From the NCBI GenBank assembly GCA_037576195.1, contig CM075102.1:18224745-18288744 (forward strand): 64,000 nucleotides of DNA, in the 5' to 3' direction. Source of the DNA: Phytoseiulus persimilis. Lineage: Eukaryota; Arthropoda; Arachnida; Mesostigmata; Phytoseiidae. The notes below the pieces were generated by a model. That model was given only the letters and a program-made list of their open reading frames with translations, had not been told where the DNA came from and made no database searches. Below, piece after piece: positions 1-19,647 of this stretch; position 1 is the first letter of the stretch, and each line of letters begins with the position of its first letter. The translations under genes and the position numbers were made by a program.

Positions 1-3000
1 AAAGCTCCGCGCCCAACACATGAGTCCTCTGCCGACTCCATATCCCTGTGTGTAAGTTTGACTCATGCACCGGCAGCTGATAGGAACATGTCACTCGTTC
101 CCGGCAGGCCTCGGAGTGTTCTCGAAATCTTGCACTACCACCCCTCTATCGAACCCCTAGAATTCGAACCGAAATCGCGATCGACCACAGAAGCACAGCT
201 CTTTCTGCGGAACGCACCCACCCTTGGTTACCAGGCATTCCTCGAAACCAGTCGCTCTAACAGCAAGATTGGCGACAGTTTTTCGGACTGTGAATAGTCA
301 CCTGCCCCACGAATGGACCTTGAGAAATATGGGCCCGTCAGGTCAATCATTGCCCGACGACCTCCACGTTCGTAGATGGTCTGTCCATGGAACAGTCGAT
401 GAATAGAGAAATGTGTTCGTCAAAGTGGCCGTTGGCGGGAGTCAATTGGGTTCGAACTTTGATGAAACGCTCGTTCTCTCCGGAGATTTGCTCGGCCGAA
501 TGATTCGATTCCTCCGTAAGGTTCATTTGTTGAAACTACGTCTATAAACTGCACGGAGCGAGCGCAGTCCATAGGGAAGCGTCCGACTCGAGCGCATACA
601 CACATGCCTGACTGACGTCACTCTCTTATATTGATTGTTCGTTCGTTCGGCTTACGCGTTCGCTAAGCCGGTACAGAGAGCAATTATCTCTCAAACAAGA
701 GCAATCCCGGTTCGAGTTGTGTTTACAGAGAACATTTTCCGCCGGCGCAGCTACCTCAGGTTTGTCTACATTGAGGGAACTCCGGCTGAACCTTGACCGG
801 ATTCAAGCCGCGTAGGGGTTGCTCCGTTGCGCAGGGTAATAGAACGGGCAGCTCCGTGGGAAACTACTCGAAGTGATCAGTCTTACTCCCAGCGCTGAGG
901 AAGTTCGATTCGAAAAGGAGTTTCAATCAAAGAGCGTCAGCCGCTCGTTTCTGGCCCGACGACGGATCCGACTCCTTTGTCTCCAGCAAGCTATGTATCA
1001 TGAAGCTCATCTTGTACGCATCGTCATGCTTGGCAATGCGATCATCATCATCATTTACGACGCGTCAGTTTCCAATAGCACCATCAGTGACAGAAATCGC
1101 CAGTCGTTAACCGGCTGAAAGCGTCAACAGCAGCCAGTTGACATCCGCGTTGATTATCCAAGCTTCATTTGAGACAGAAGGAGAAGAGAGGCAGAGAACA
1201 GGAAGAATAGACATCGAATTTTGTTCCGTTGCCACCCGGTTGTAAGAACCGACCCAGCGGGCAGCAAGTGGTGACAGCTCCTTCTCTCGAACAATTCATG
1301 GCGGACCACCATCAGACGCATCGATGGTCAGGTGATGGACGGAGGAAGGCTCGTGGACCCGTGCGGGGGTGAACGATTCCGCCAAAACTCAGTTCGAAAG
1401 GAGGTGAGACATCGAAGAGCGACGCCTGCCATACTCGTCATCCAGCAGGAAGAGAAACTCAACACGACCACGTTGTAAAAAGAAGTAACGATGAGCAGAC
1501 CAGGCGACAACCGTAACCAAAGAGCAGTATTTGAGAGGGAGATAGGTGTAGGTGCAACGTTTCAACAGCCATTCCACGACCGGCTTCGACGTACTGTCCA
1601 GAGAACAGGGGACACCGCCACGCGTTGTGACAACAACAGAAACAGAAGAGTTGAGAGAGGAGGAGAACGCCGGCACTGCCGATGAAAACAGAAACAGAAC
1701 GGTCGGGTGAGGGCAACTGTCAAAGTTACGTCACAGGGCGATAGACAGCCACAGGAGGGAGACCGGTATCGACCGGACATCGCCGACGACAGCAGACCGA
1801 CAGAAAGAGAGAGAAGCGACTGCCCAGCGCTTCCCGAGGCTGGCAGGTGGACGCATGCATGTGAGAGGAGGACGAAAAGCGTCTGCTCGCTCTGGCAGTA
1901 CCATTGTGCTGATGTCGCTGGCGCTGGTAATGCTGGCGCCGCCGCAGCCGGGTCGCCATCGTCGTGGTACTGGTGGTGTTGGTGCTTCGTCTTTGTTGCT
2001 ACGGCGGCTGCGACTTGCTCCTCGCTCTTCGGGTGTCCGCTGGTGCTGCGAATAGTAGTGGCGGTGTGGTGGCGATCATGATGGTGCGGCAACGACGACA
2101 AGGAGTGTAGATCCGCCGCCTTCTATCCAACGGGCCGGTCAGTCAGCGGTCCCTCGTTGCATCTGTTACCGCCATAGGCCTCCCCCAGCAGCAACAACAT
2201 TCAGACGTGCATACTGCGGACAAATCGAGAAAAGTCCCGGTAGACTGCTATGAGACCGAATTCATCGATCCGCAGGTGCATCAGTGCTGCTCTCCGGGTT
2301 CGACTTGCTCGATAGCTTAATATTGTGATCACTATTGAAACCCACTGTTGCTAATGTAGCTCTCGGTGCTCTTCTCCCGTCATTTCACACCTATGGTGGT
2401 GCTACCGTTGATGTCTTCTCTTGGATTATGCTCGGTTTCATCACTCATTGCGGGGCTTCGGGATCAGACGAATGTCTTGGAGAGAATATGTGTCTGAGTG
2501 TGTGGACTCAGGAGTGAGACTACAGGAGATAACAATCGTGGAGAGTTCGCACTCGGTGCAAAAGCTGCCACAGAAACTTCCCGATCGGGATCGTCAGGAA
2601 GTTTTCTTTTTCTGTTTTGCGACTCTGCGTTGCTAAATGACAGCATCATGTACAGAACGACGGCTGTGCTCCACGTGAAACGCTCCAAGTAACGAGGTTA
2701 GTTAATTTCTCGTCGCGCTCAGTCAGGTGTGAGTGGAACACAACTTATTCTAGACGCAGAGCTCATTGAGCGATTGTTCGTGATTTTCGGGCTTTCGAGG
2801 GCTGCTCCGATTCATTGTTCCTCGTTGTGACCGGTGATGATCTGACGGAGTTTGTGCGAGTGGCGATCTGATCGGCAGATGTGTTCACAACGTACGAACA
2901 CTTCGGCGAATGGGTATTCTTGCTAGCTTCATCCGGTACGTTGTACCGGCCTGAAATTTGATTTCTGTTTCGATTCCACCCTATCAAGATGGGCCGGCAA

Positions 3001-4844
3001 CACCCTATTGAGTCTTGAGGGAATCGTCCCCAATGATTGGATTGGAATCAGTTTCTGAAAGCAGCCAAGGAGCCGGGATTGTTTCTGGGGAGGCGAACTC
3101 CACGATGCACTCGACAGCGCGACCCACGACCGATTCTGTTTCTCTTCGGAGAGCAAGATCGGCGAAATTGTTTCCCGAAAAGAAACATGTGGATAGAACT
3201 CTGTTCCTCATCAGCCAGAGATATTCGTCGCGAATGCACTCTTCCCACCGAGGCTGATAAGGAGTAAGAATGAATAAGGTGCTGATTGCGGAACAGGCCA
3301 TTCAAGGTTTGCTCATCCGAGTCTTTGAGATACATCACGTATTGCTTGGCATTCATTCGACGGACTTTCTGGACTTCTCGTCTGAGGAGGGCTCATCGGA
3401 ACCCGTTGAGTCATTTACTCTCCTACATCAGAACAATCTGAGCGAAGTTGTCTCATTCTTCTATCCATTGTCCGGATTTCAAAGTATAATCTCATCGTGC
3501 GCCTTCGGAATTCAAAGTCTGGTCAAGATGCTTCATTTGAATAATGTCCTGTTTACCGGTTGACGTCGACGAGCCCTGGGCGCGAAGACGAAACGTCGTA
3601 AGTTGGAGCTCCATTGGATGGAGTCATCGGTAGAAACAGGATCTTACTGTCTGACTTGCGAGACTCGCTGGTCGGCTCGCAACACACCAACCCGTACACT
3701 GCTCCATCGAGAGCCGCGGGAGATCAAATAGAGTGCAAACGGACTCGATGATCCTTCCAGCGCGGATGCAAGATCCGTCGAACGGGCTTAATATATACTC
3801 GACCTCGCGAGACAAACCGACCTAGAAACTCATTTGCTATTCGTCTTGCCAATTTTCAATCTGCCGGTCGATCTTTGAAGACGGTGTGGGCAGAATCACC
3901 GGAAATCGAATTGTGAGACACTGACCTCTGAAGTCTCTGGATCAAAGCCCAACTTGATAGTTTTGGGTGCCATCCTGTGTTGCCTTGCCCAAATCAGGAT
4001 CCGTATTCAAGGTCGTAAATCGCCGATGGATTACAAGTGCTGGACGCGGGTTACTACGAACCAGCTCTAGAGTCTAAGATATATCGTACTAGTCAGTCAA
4101 CGAGAATGTGCCCATACTACCATTGTTCCAGTCAATCTAAATTGTCCGTTGGCTGGCGTTGTCGAGAACGGCCGATTCTTTCAGCCGCTTTATGATCAAC
4201 GCAGGTGCTCTACTAAATGCTGGCCATGTCGCTGAACGAACGAGCCGAAGAGCCTCTCTCGCTCTAACCCTACGCACAAGGACAAACAAGCATAATACAA
4301 AGCGTTCCAATCCAGTTCCTGTGATTCGACGCTGCGGCTGAATCAATCGATTCTTGGGGATTTCGATTTTATTGTGAAGATGAGCCAACCTGCGTCCCGA
4401 TGAAGAGAATTGTTGATCGCGTACTTCATCGGGCTCGCGAAATCAGAAGGAGAACGTCGGGGTTCTCTCTTACAGAATGAACTCCAACCGACAGACGATC
4501 GCGTTCGTACGCGAACGGCCCTATTCGGCTCCTCGTCTCATTGAGCGGTCTGTGTCAGTTTCTGGGCGGCGTGGAAGACTTTGTGGGAGCACTCGTGTTT
4601 TGTAACCGCATTGCTTTCCAGAATCATAACTAACCATATCGAAATCGAGTTCGGCTGCCGACAGCCGCTCGAAGTATAGATTACTGCGTTCTCAGCTCAA
4701 CAAGAGCGCTCGCGAAACCGGTGTCACGGCCAAATATTCAGGTCACAGACGTCGTGGAAATCATCATGTCAGGATTATCGGGTCGAGTCTCGTGATGAAT
4801 GAATGGACCGATTGACTCTGACTTCGTTTTACCGTTCTTTGCAG
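1..4844. other. No supported exon; probably 5' intron or flank of the phosphatase gene
   Basis: I found no exon with convincing coding character or splice sites here. The first recognisable exon of the downstream phosphatase begins at 4845 in phase 0 and needs further upstream exons (signal peptide and earlier FN3 domains), which are probably left of the window. The stretch 1140-2110 is compositionally biased, with purine-rich GA/CA tracts followed by a GC-rich CTGGCG-like part. Its long antisense open frame is low complexity (His, Ala, Ser, Cys) and looks fortuitous. Confidence 0.5.
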
Positions 4845-11121
<6,277 letters not shown>

Positions 11122-14100
11122 GGAGGTGACGCCATCGGGGAATCATCATTAGACTTTGGAATTTCCCTTTTTTGTGATCATTCGAGTTCCGGAAGGTCGC
11201 CCAAGGCGACCCAGGACTCAATCTCATCCTGAAGCCTTGCCAGAATGCCACGACCCGAGAGCTATCGACTGGCGTCGGGAGCGACGACCACCAGCGTCCG
11301 CAAGATCTGAACAAAATGGATCTGAGAATACGCTTCTAAAGCGACAGGCTATCCTGCTTACCAGTGCATGGAGACCCGAAGCTTCCATACCCTTCCTCCT
11401 TACCATCCCGCTCCTCGGATTGCGGAGGAGTTCAGTGTACACATCTATTAGCCTTCATGCATTTAGAAGTCAATGCCAATCTTTCTATGAATTTAAGAAC
11501 CTGAATGGGATCTCAGCTCTACGAAAACGAAAGCTTAGAAACGAACAAAGTGGCATGAAGCCCAGCGTACCTCCATAGTTTTTACTAGCTGTAGCTCGTC
11601 TCTGGAACCTGTATAATACACCGATGATTACACGCTCCTAGAGCCGAGAATGCGAGAGAAAACGTAGCCCGCGAGTCATGATCGAGAACCTAATCAATGG
11701 ATTAATATATATATATATATATGAGAATATTCCACATGTCTTAGCGGTAGATTGTCGATATCTGTACAAAGCTTTACTATTATAGATAGCATGTGTCGTT
11801 CACTGTACATTGTCTCGCGGAGACATCCATCTCTTTTAGAGAGATCCGGCCCTCGGTAGGACAATATGACGAATGTGCGCCTGACCAATGCAATGTTGCT
11901 GTGTGTCCATTCAGGACCTCTCTGAGCCGACCCCACAGACTGGGGCGAAGTTCATCAAACAACCAATCCGAATATCCATCCTCACCCATACAGCTCCTGC
12001 GCGAAACCGGAGTAACCTTCTGGACGGAACCGAATTTTCGAACGACTCGCTCAGAGCATCAGCTTTGAGAATTCTCATTCGGACCGGAGTCTTTTTTCGA
12101 TATTTCCTCCTCCCCTCTACTCTGAGCCACCCTTGTTTTCTCTTCGAGAGTTCGCTTGAGATGTGCGCTCGCGACACACCGCTATATCTCCCTCTGATCC
12201 CTCCTCAGAAGCTCCTTAACTGAGGAAGAAACTCGATCTTATTTGTTCCGTGGCTTCGCGTTGCTGGAGCCAAGGTTCCCGTGTTTCCGGTGTTATCAGC
12301 GATGTACAGTTTAGGAGTGAGATACCCCAGGATCACGGAAATTCCGCAAGCGTATCTCCGAACGAGCGCATCACTAGATGGAGTGCTGCCACTACAGGAT
12401 CCTCGGGATAGTAGATTTTCTATCGTTCGGACAAACTCCGCCTTCGATCACTGATAAAGATGAAGGCGGTTGAGTTGGGTATATCGTCGGGAGAGCAGGT
12501 CCTGCTCCTATTGCCTTGGTCGCCAACAACGCGATGATGCCTTCTTCCTTTTGAACAGTATTCTCTTACCGGCTCAGTGAGCTAGAGAATATCATTGAGT
12601 TGAGTCACGGTCCCGCTGACCGAATCTTGTGTCGTTTGTTTTGCTCTTCCCGGAGCCTCTCCGCTGCAGATCACGCCTTTCAGCCGCTGATTCCGAATTT
12701 TCGGATGGTGGGAGCGTTCGCGCAGTGGCTCTCGCAGTAATTAGACCGGCGCCGGTTTGATCAAAGCCTAATTTGGGTTACCTCGGTGCCAAAGTTCTGA
12801 GTCTGACTGTTTTTACTGGAGACGAAACGCGAACAACCAGCGGCGCGATTTTCTCGTTGCGAGGAAGGCGAGACTATTCCTTTTTCGGGCGGCAAACCAT
12901 GGTGTCATCACCCGTTGATATCAGCGAACCGAGCGCATTATGAGAACCCTGACAACCAGCTCATCCATGTAACTTTTTTTGAGTCAAAAAGGACAAAAGA
13001 ACATAGGTGACGTTCGAAGTCATTAAGAGAACGTATTCTAGGCTTCGTCTCGAATGTATTGCTCTTGTCGATCCAAATAGACCGACTCGGGCGGAAACCT
13101 GTCCGAATGTTGTTGTATTTGAAGAAATATATCCATGTGAGAGCACCTCTCTGCAGGAAGTCTTCCCTCAACTCAAATTCTTACTCTGCGGTGTCTCCTA
13201 AAATTACTCCAACTCACCCGGCATTTCCGCTGTTCCTCGGAAGTTTTTCACCGGAACGCCGGACCGAAAATTCCACGTCTTGAAACGGTTCCAGAATGAG
13301 AACTAGGAATCATCGGAAACGGAAAGATGTGCTCAGAGTCACACGATCCGGAGAGATGGTTCCTTGCTGTGGAGACCCAGAGTTCGATTCGAAAAACGAG
13401 GAACGGCTTCCGGCGGTGAGAAGGAGGCCGAGAGATTTATGACAATGATACCCTCACGACTCCCTTAGGAAGACGTTCGACCTCCGTATTCGTGATCTGA
13501 CGAACGCAATGAGCGTGAAAGGCCGGTCGGAAACCGTGACCGACTTGAGGAATCTTTCCCAGATTCCCTGGAGTGAGGTTTTGAATTGGGAAGCTACGTG
13601 TTGACGCGCTTAGGTCCTCTCCTAGAGATCGGTCAGCAGTTCGGGGTCGACAAGAACGCGAGACGCTCCATGTTCACTGTTGATCGACATTGCGTTCTTG
13701 CGATCATCCACTCTGACTCCAGGAACGATCCTGGAATGCTTAGAACAGGAAGCTCCGGAAATTGTCGTGCAGAGACCGATTGGATGATGTAGCAGTAATT
13801 CCAGGAAAGGTGGTTCTTGTGTGAGATGTGTAGAAGCGTGATCAAGGTGGGCTTCACCACTAAAGTCGAATCGGAGCGAAAAGGAAGAAAAAAACATTTT
13901 CTACTTGAATTCCGCAATCACCGAGCGAAGATCGGCTTGTCATCTAGTCTAAGAGAATGGAGAATACTTTGTCTGGGTCGAAAGAAGCGTTGAAAGCAGG
14001 TACTTTCGAGAAGCCGAGCTCGACGACGGGAGTTCTCGGTGTCTCAGATGCGTGGACGTTCCGGCTTTCCCGTCACGTTTCGGTGCTTCGTGTCCGCGAG

Positions 14101-16494
14101 CGACTTGGCCAAATCCGTACCCGAGAAAAATTTCGCCTCCCCCCCTGAACCTTTTGTTACGGGGGACGTGGCCCGGGGGCGAGTTCGGAGCTGTTGGCAT
14201 TTCCGACGCAGCCTTCCGCGGTCCGAGAAACACAAACTCATCGTATTCTCCCGGGGGAAGATTATCGCCAGGTCTGTCGCTGAGTAGGGAATTTCTGAGA
14301 AGAGTTTGTAAATAGCAGAAGAGTTCTGGTGAAGCGATTGAGAGCGAGCGAGAAAAAGACGAACGGAATCAATTCTGTCTCAGCTAGGAATCAGGAGCGG
14401 ATTTGAAGAAAACTGTGAAGCTCTTGTTGAAGAGCAAGAAGGATGTCAAGCGATGAATTAACTGGGGCGTTGTCTAAGTCAAAGACGGGGTTTAGTTCTT
14501 GATGCTGATTCGTGTGAAATTTGTAACGAACTCCTCGATTCTGAACGAATTCGCCGATATCTACGGAATCAATCAAGGCTTTGAGAAGAAGGAGCGAGCT
14601 CTTTTGGAACATTCGATTTTTTCACTGATCCATTGACATTCTATGAACTAATAGGCTAACGAACGAGAACAGAAGGGACACCTCGAACAGATGCGATACA
14701 CAGCTGTTGTGGTCCATAGAGCCGCAAACCCGCTCAACTTAAACTGGAATAAATGAGTATTCAGATCGAGTAATGTTATACCCTATGCGAAGAGTGCTTT
14801 TCCTTCAGCGAAATTTCGAACGGCAAGCTGTGACGTTACCCTATCCAATCATTCGTTTCTACCGGCTCCATCTGTTCGGGCCGGGTAGGGGGGGGGCGGT
14901 CCTTGTTGGCATTTCTTCATGCATTCGCAATTTATTCTGTACCCGGACGTTGAAGTCACCGGAGTTCATCAGTCGAAGAGGAATCTAATTCCACACTGAA
15001 GGAGCCGGACCGTGAACCCGGTCGTCGCGCTGAAGGAAGATGCGTCGTGTCGATGTAGTGAGCGCATGAATGGTAGAGCGGGGGCTGGTTGGTCGACATA
15101 GCGAGGAGTCCATGGTTAGCGATAACGGTCGAGAGTGAAACAGCTAATCTTGAGAGAGGGAGAGAGAGGCTGCCAAGCCGAGTTATCATCAGGGGATGAG
15201 TTCGACTCTACGGTGAAGACAAGCATAAAGGGAAACAGGCAAAACGTGAACCTTCATCATCGCTGGCTAAACAGAGAGTTGAATCACCCAGTGAGCCCCC
15301 TTGACCGTCACGGTTGTAGTTGTTCAAGTATCTTGAGTCGGCAGTTGTTCAAGTTGAATACTCTGGGTCGCAAAGACCGGTGAGCTCATACAGGGAATGC
15401 GAAACCAGTCGCCACGTTCGAGCAGATGCGCTGCTGAACCGAAAGGTGGTTAAAATCACAACGTGGTGAAACAGCTCAGCGTTGAGGTAAGTAAATCATT
15501 TGGGAATAATTCAGCTCTCTTCTAGTGTGGTACGCTCCGCGTTTGAAGGATCTCCTCTTAGAAACTGCGGACCAGACTGATTCTGAGCGTTCCGCGAAAG
15601 AGAAAAACTCGACTCCATGGTTTAATGTGGACAGCCGAGCCGGCAGCCCACTTCAGTGCGGAATCGCGACTTGTTATGAGAGCGAATTTCTCGACGCCAA
15701 GTGTGGGTGAGCTTCCTTTCAAGAGCTCATTAAGACTTTGAGCTCTATTGATACGGAAACGACTCTAAGGTGGAAGCAGAGCCCGTCACAGCCTGTTCTC
15801 TCCCCACATTGAAGGTTGTTCTCGCGCTCGCTCAACGAAATCAAACTGGAGTTCCAACGTGCGTTGCTTTATCGCCCCTCAGTGTTATTGTTACGCCAAT
15901 CATTGGCCACTGCATCTGTTCCTGCTAGTGACAAGTTCTCTGAGATACGCAAAGCCTCCGAATCTGCGACTCGAGATTGAGTGTTTCGTCATTTCCATGA
16001 TAAATCAAGCGGATATTCGAGGTGATGAACCAAACAAGACTGGCTTGTCGTAGAGGAAGAACTCTTATGTAACGCCCCCATAAACAGAAGATGCTGCGTT
16101 AGCCGTCAGCGGTTGATTCATGAGCCAGTATCCCGAGATCGCCAGAATCCCAAGAATAATCGTTGCTCGGAGCAGACGTCAGCTTTCGATCACGGAACCG
16201 TCCGCAAAACCCCTAATTTCGATATATAATCGTGATCGACTTTTCGGATGCTCAATCCTGTAGTAAAAGGGTCGGGAAGTGGCGTAATTCAGGATTCCTA
16301 ACTCGATGGTATTGAGATCAGATTCGCTCGACGGTTTGCGCTTCGGAAACACCCGACGAGAGCTAAGCCTGGAATCTCGGATCCCTGGCAACAAACTTCC
16401 GACATCTTCGCAGGGAGCGGCTCCGATCAGGTGAAAGAATCCTTCTCACGCTCTCAATTGACTGGGAAATCGAGTAGATCAGACAAGCTTCCAA
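11122..16494. other. Intergenic stretch without a recognised gene
   Basis: This stretch lies between the phosphatase stop codon and the DRAM-like gene, and its left part should contain the phosphatase 3' UTR. It has a short (AT)n run at about 11704-11722 and a G-run near 14887. Open frames here are short, overlap on both strands, and lack recognisable motifs or splice-bounded coding structure. Confidence 0.5.
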
Positions 16495-18416
16495 ATGAGC
16501 AACAACATGCAGGTCTACGAGCTCTCCTGCGCTAGGAACAACAACCCGGTGAAGTTTATAGGTGAGAAGAAGATCTTGGACCTTCCTCCAGAGCCCGAAA
16601 ACGTCCGGGTTCCGTTTCTTATTCCATACCGCAACTCTCGACCAATCTTCAGTTCTCGAACCTGTGTTTTCCAGGAGTGGGATGGATCCCGGCAGCCTTG
16701 GGAGTTTGCATCGCGGCTGCTTCCCTACTGTCCTTCGTATGGGCCGTCCTCTCGGGCGATGTCACAGTATACGCACCCTTCATCAGGTGCGTTCGAGTCA
16801 ATTCCATTATTCCTCTGACGTTGTGGAAGATTATGAACCGGACTCCACGGTACGGAGCCTAGACGGCGTTTCGGAACAGGACGGAACCTGTCGTTCACGG
16901 TCTGGCCTGCTTCCGAAAGTCAGAGGGTGATTCTCTCAACGCGAACGCTTATTTCCGGTGATCGAAACAGCGAGGCGGGCGCCGATCCTCCACAAAGCGG
17001 TTTTTTTCTCGTTGATGATATCCGTTGCCTGTGTGTGGTCGGGGGTCACAATGGTCATACGATATTCAATCGTGAGACAACTTCTCCGCTTCAATCGAGG
17101 AGAGAGGCTCAACTCCATTTCCCTGTTCGTGGGTTTTCTCTCGGTGCTGGGTCTGTCCCTGGTGGCCGCATTTCCGGTGAGTACACAACACTTTTGAAGG
17201 GGACAGTAGCGATGAAAGCTCGAAATCCGTTACCGGTGTGAAGAACACGAGCAGCTGTGTAGCGAACTTCGGAATACTTACGGAGCCGTCCGTCAGTCCA
17301 ACTGAAAGTATTGAGGAGAACGCAGTTCCGTCGAGTAAAGGAGTCCGTTGTGAAGGGACCCTGGTACGGGAGAAATAGCTCTGAGAGATCTAGTCCAAAG
17401 ACGAGACGAACCAACGAAGTGCCGTAAACGGAGCATCGTATCGAACCTGAAGGCTTCGTATTTTCAGCTCACTTCCAACAACTTGATACACGACATCGGT
17501 GCCACATCGATGTTCATTTTGGGAGTGACCTACTGTTTTCTGCAAAGCCTACTGTCGGCTTGGATGTACCCTTGGCACAATGGGAGGGTTATCGTCTTCT
17601 ACCGTTCAACCATCACCTTGATCGCCACCACGACCGCCCTTATCAGTGAGCGTCTATCAACAGTGAACTTCATTCCAACTTTCCATCCGTATCTTCCCCT
17701 GTCACGATTATCTCCTCAATTAGCATAAGGTTGTAACACTGTATAATAAGACTTCAACGAAAGCGCTATTTCAGCGGCTATCTGTCAAATCAGAGCCAAG
17801 CAACTTTGGGCGGAATCGGGAATCGATAAACCCCACGATCAGCGCCTCCCCGGCGACCCGGTAGGTTCGGTTTTTCGTTTTATACTCGTTGAACGGAGAG
17901 CAGCGTCTCGCTCCTTCAGGCAGCTGGAATGCATGAGTATTACCAGATTGAACTCAATGGGTAGATTGATGAATTCTGCATCATTGCCATGGGAACTGAC
18001 GATTTCAGCCATGAGAGACTCGTTCATCCATCCCGCTTTAGGGATAGATAGGAGGTATAAAATGATGAATGCCCAAACTTCCAAGCCCTAGTTATCGGCA
18101 TCAAAGTACGCGATTCTAACCGAATCGCGATATCAGTTCGGACGTGGAACGCACTCATGTTTTCTCATGTTCCTACAATCATGTACTTCAACTTCTCGTA
18201 AATCCTTTCCAGGCGTTCGCATGGTTTACCGCATCCGCGATCTCCGAGTGGGCCACAGTGCTCATGTTCATCGCCTACTTCTTTAGCTACATCAGAGAGT
18301 TCAACAAGGTTGTCATAGAGCTTGACACGTATCCACTCGTTGATCACTTTGATGACGACATCGAGATCCGATTCACGGCATCGGAACACACACCACTCTA
18401 CAAGTCCGTTCTGTAG
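16495..18416 (+). CDS. DRAM/FRAG1 (Frag1/DRAM/Sfk1) family multi-pass membrane protein
   Basis: Six exons: 16495-16561, 16675-16786, about 16975-17176, 17468-17645, 17775-17860 and 18213-18416; about 282 residues, close to the 238-270 usual for DRAM1/DRAM2. The segments follow DRAM order: the first helix (WIPAALGVCIAAASLLSFVW), an outer loop ending YAPFI, a helix near HKAVFFSLMISVACVWSGVT, the motif LGLSLVAAFP (DRAM has LGLSIVANF), a helix with GATSMFILGVTYCFLQSLLS, and the final signature SEWATVLMFIAYFFSYIREF (DRAM: AEWS...FFLTYIRDF). Family members sit in lysosomal or plasma membranes and modulate autophagy. The ATG at 16495 opens the only compatible first exon; a second ATG follows four codons later. 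The exon 3 acceptor is unclear: the residues SETA that would match the family lie upstream of the only phase-compatible AG. AATAAA follows the stop by about 80 bp. Confidence 0.85.
17931..18083 (+). repeat. Dispersed repeat copy in the last DRAM intron
   Basis: The segment shares an ordered series of blocks with 55961-55998 joined to 57046-57140. The blocks are AGATTGATGAAT, CATT/CACTGCCATGG, ACTGA, CAGCCAT, ACTCGTTCAT or ACTCATTCAT, and GGAGGTATAAAATG. It therefore looks like a copy of a short dispersed element of roughly 150 bp. This copy is uninterrupted; the other is split by a 1.05-kb insertion. No terminal repeats were recognised, so the class is unknown. Confidence 0.6.
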
Positions 18417-18495
18417 GCAGCTACACAACAAGGATCTTGCGAGGAGTGGAAACACACTGTACAGTGGCTGGGGGAGTTCGGAGAAGCCATGTCCG

Positions 18496-18501
18496 AATAA
18501 A
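18496..18501 (+). terminator. Poly(A) signal of the DRAM-family gene
   Basis: An AATAAA hexamer 80 bp downstream of the stop codon at 18416, on the coding strand. Confidence 0.6.
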
Positions 18502-19579
18502 ATTCATGTTGTGCTTTCACAGAACAGCTCGAATCGGCGTCTTCATTCTGCGAGATGGAGTTTTCAAAATGTTTGAGGTTACATTTTGACCGAAAAGGAG
18601 CGAAATACACCACGAGCCGCGATGAGTTTTCGGCTAAAGATGAGTTTCTGAGGATACGGGAGCGCCTTCATCCGCTAATGCGATTTTCACGTCAGAGGCG
18701 GACTCGGAAACAGTTTTGGAAGGATTGGTTCTAGCTCGAGCGCTATGGTTCACTGTTATACGCAGTGTTCGACCCTCAAACACGCACGTAACGGACACGT
18801 GAACTGGTCTGTCGGAACCCAGAACACGGCTCCGCTTCCGAAGGCGATGGGGATTTCGAAATATTTCCATCTGAAACTGGATAGTCTATGCCGCTTGTGG
18901 GAACGCTGCTGCTCGCTCATCGAGGTCGCGAGGCAGAAGCTCTGTATCGTCATCAACGTAAGCCATTGCTGATAGGCCAAGACATGCCCTAGTCCAGGCG
19001 CTTCGGGCGATGACATCGATAGTTCTCTCATATCATCCGCTTGGAAACAGATCCTCGTCCGAAGCGCTCATCCAGAGCTCAAAGTCTAGAGCACGGACAG
19101 CAGGGTTTGGAGAGATTTTCCACGAGCACTCCAGTCGACACTGCCGAAGATCACCCAGCTGGAATTAATCCTCGCGCCTGAGAAAACCGAGACGGCGTTC
19201 GATCGGTGTCGCGAGATTTTTCGCAGAGCTTCAATCCTTCCGCCTGAGCTGCGAACGGAGAGGGAAGTTTTATCAGCAGGCACCATCGTATTGAAGATGG
19301 AGAATCTGTTTTCGCGCATCTGTTCATTTCGGGCGCGAACAGCTCATCAGCTGTTCGGTATGCCAAACGCAGTAGCCCAATGAACGACTTATCGCGCACG
19401 TGCGGTTCTAGACGTGTCACTGGGTACACAGCAAGTGTTGCGCCGTAATTCACACCGAAGATACAACGCCGCCGTTGTTTCAAACGAAGTGAAATTCAAA
19501 CCCCTTCTCATCGGTCCGCTCCCTTCTCTCAAGTCAATGTCAAAGTCTGGCTTTCGTGTGGAGGAGAATGAGTGTTCAA

Positions 19580-19587
19580 TATAAAAG
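19580..19587 (+). promoter_or_regulatory. TATA box of the cuticle-like gene
   Basis: TATAAAAG lies about 68 bp upstream of the ATG at 19648, leaving room for a transcription start about 30 bp downstream and a short leader. TATA promoters are usual for abundant arthropod cuticle and secreted structural genes. Confidence 0.65.
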
Positions 19588-19647
19588 CAAGCGATATATT
19601 TTGATGGGACGAGAAACACTCGGCGAACGACGAACAGCAGACTCATC

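Noticed and set aside
1562-2101. 179-residue minus-strand open frame
   Set aside because: It starts at TTG and is dominated by His, Ala, Ser, Leu and Cys low complexity. Equally open frames run on the opposite strand, as expected from biased composition.
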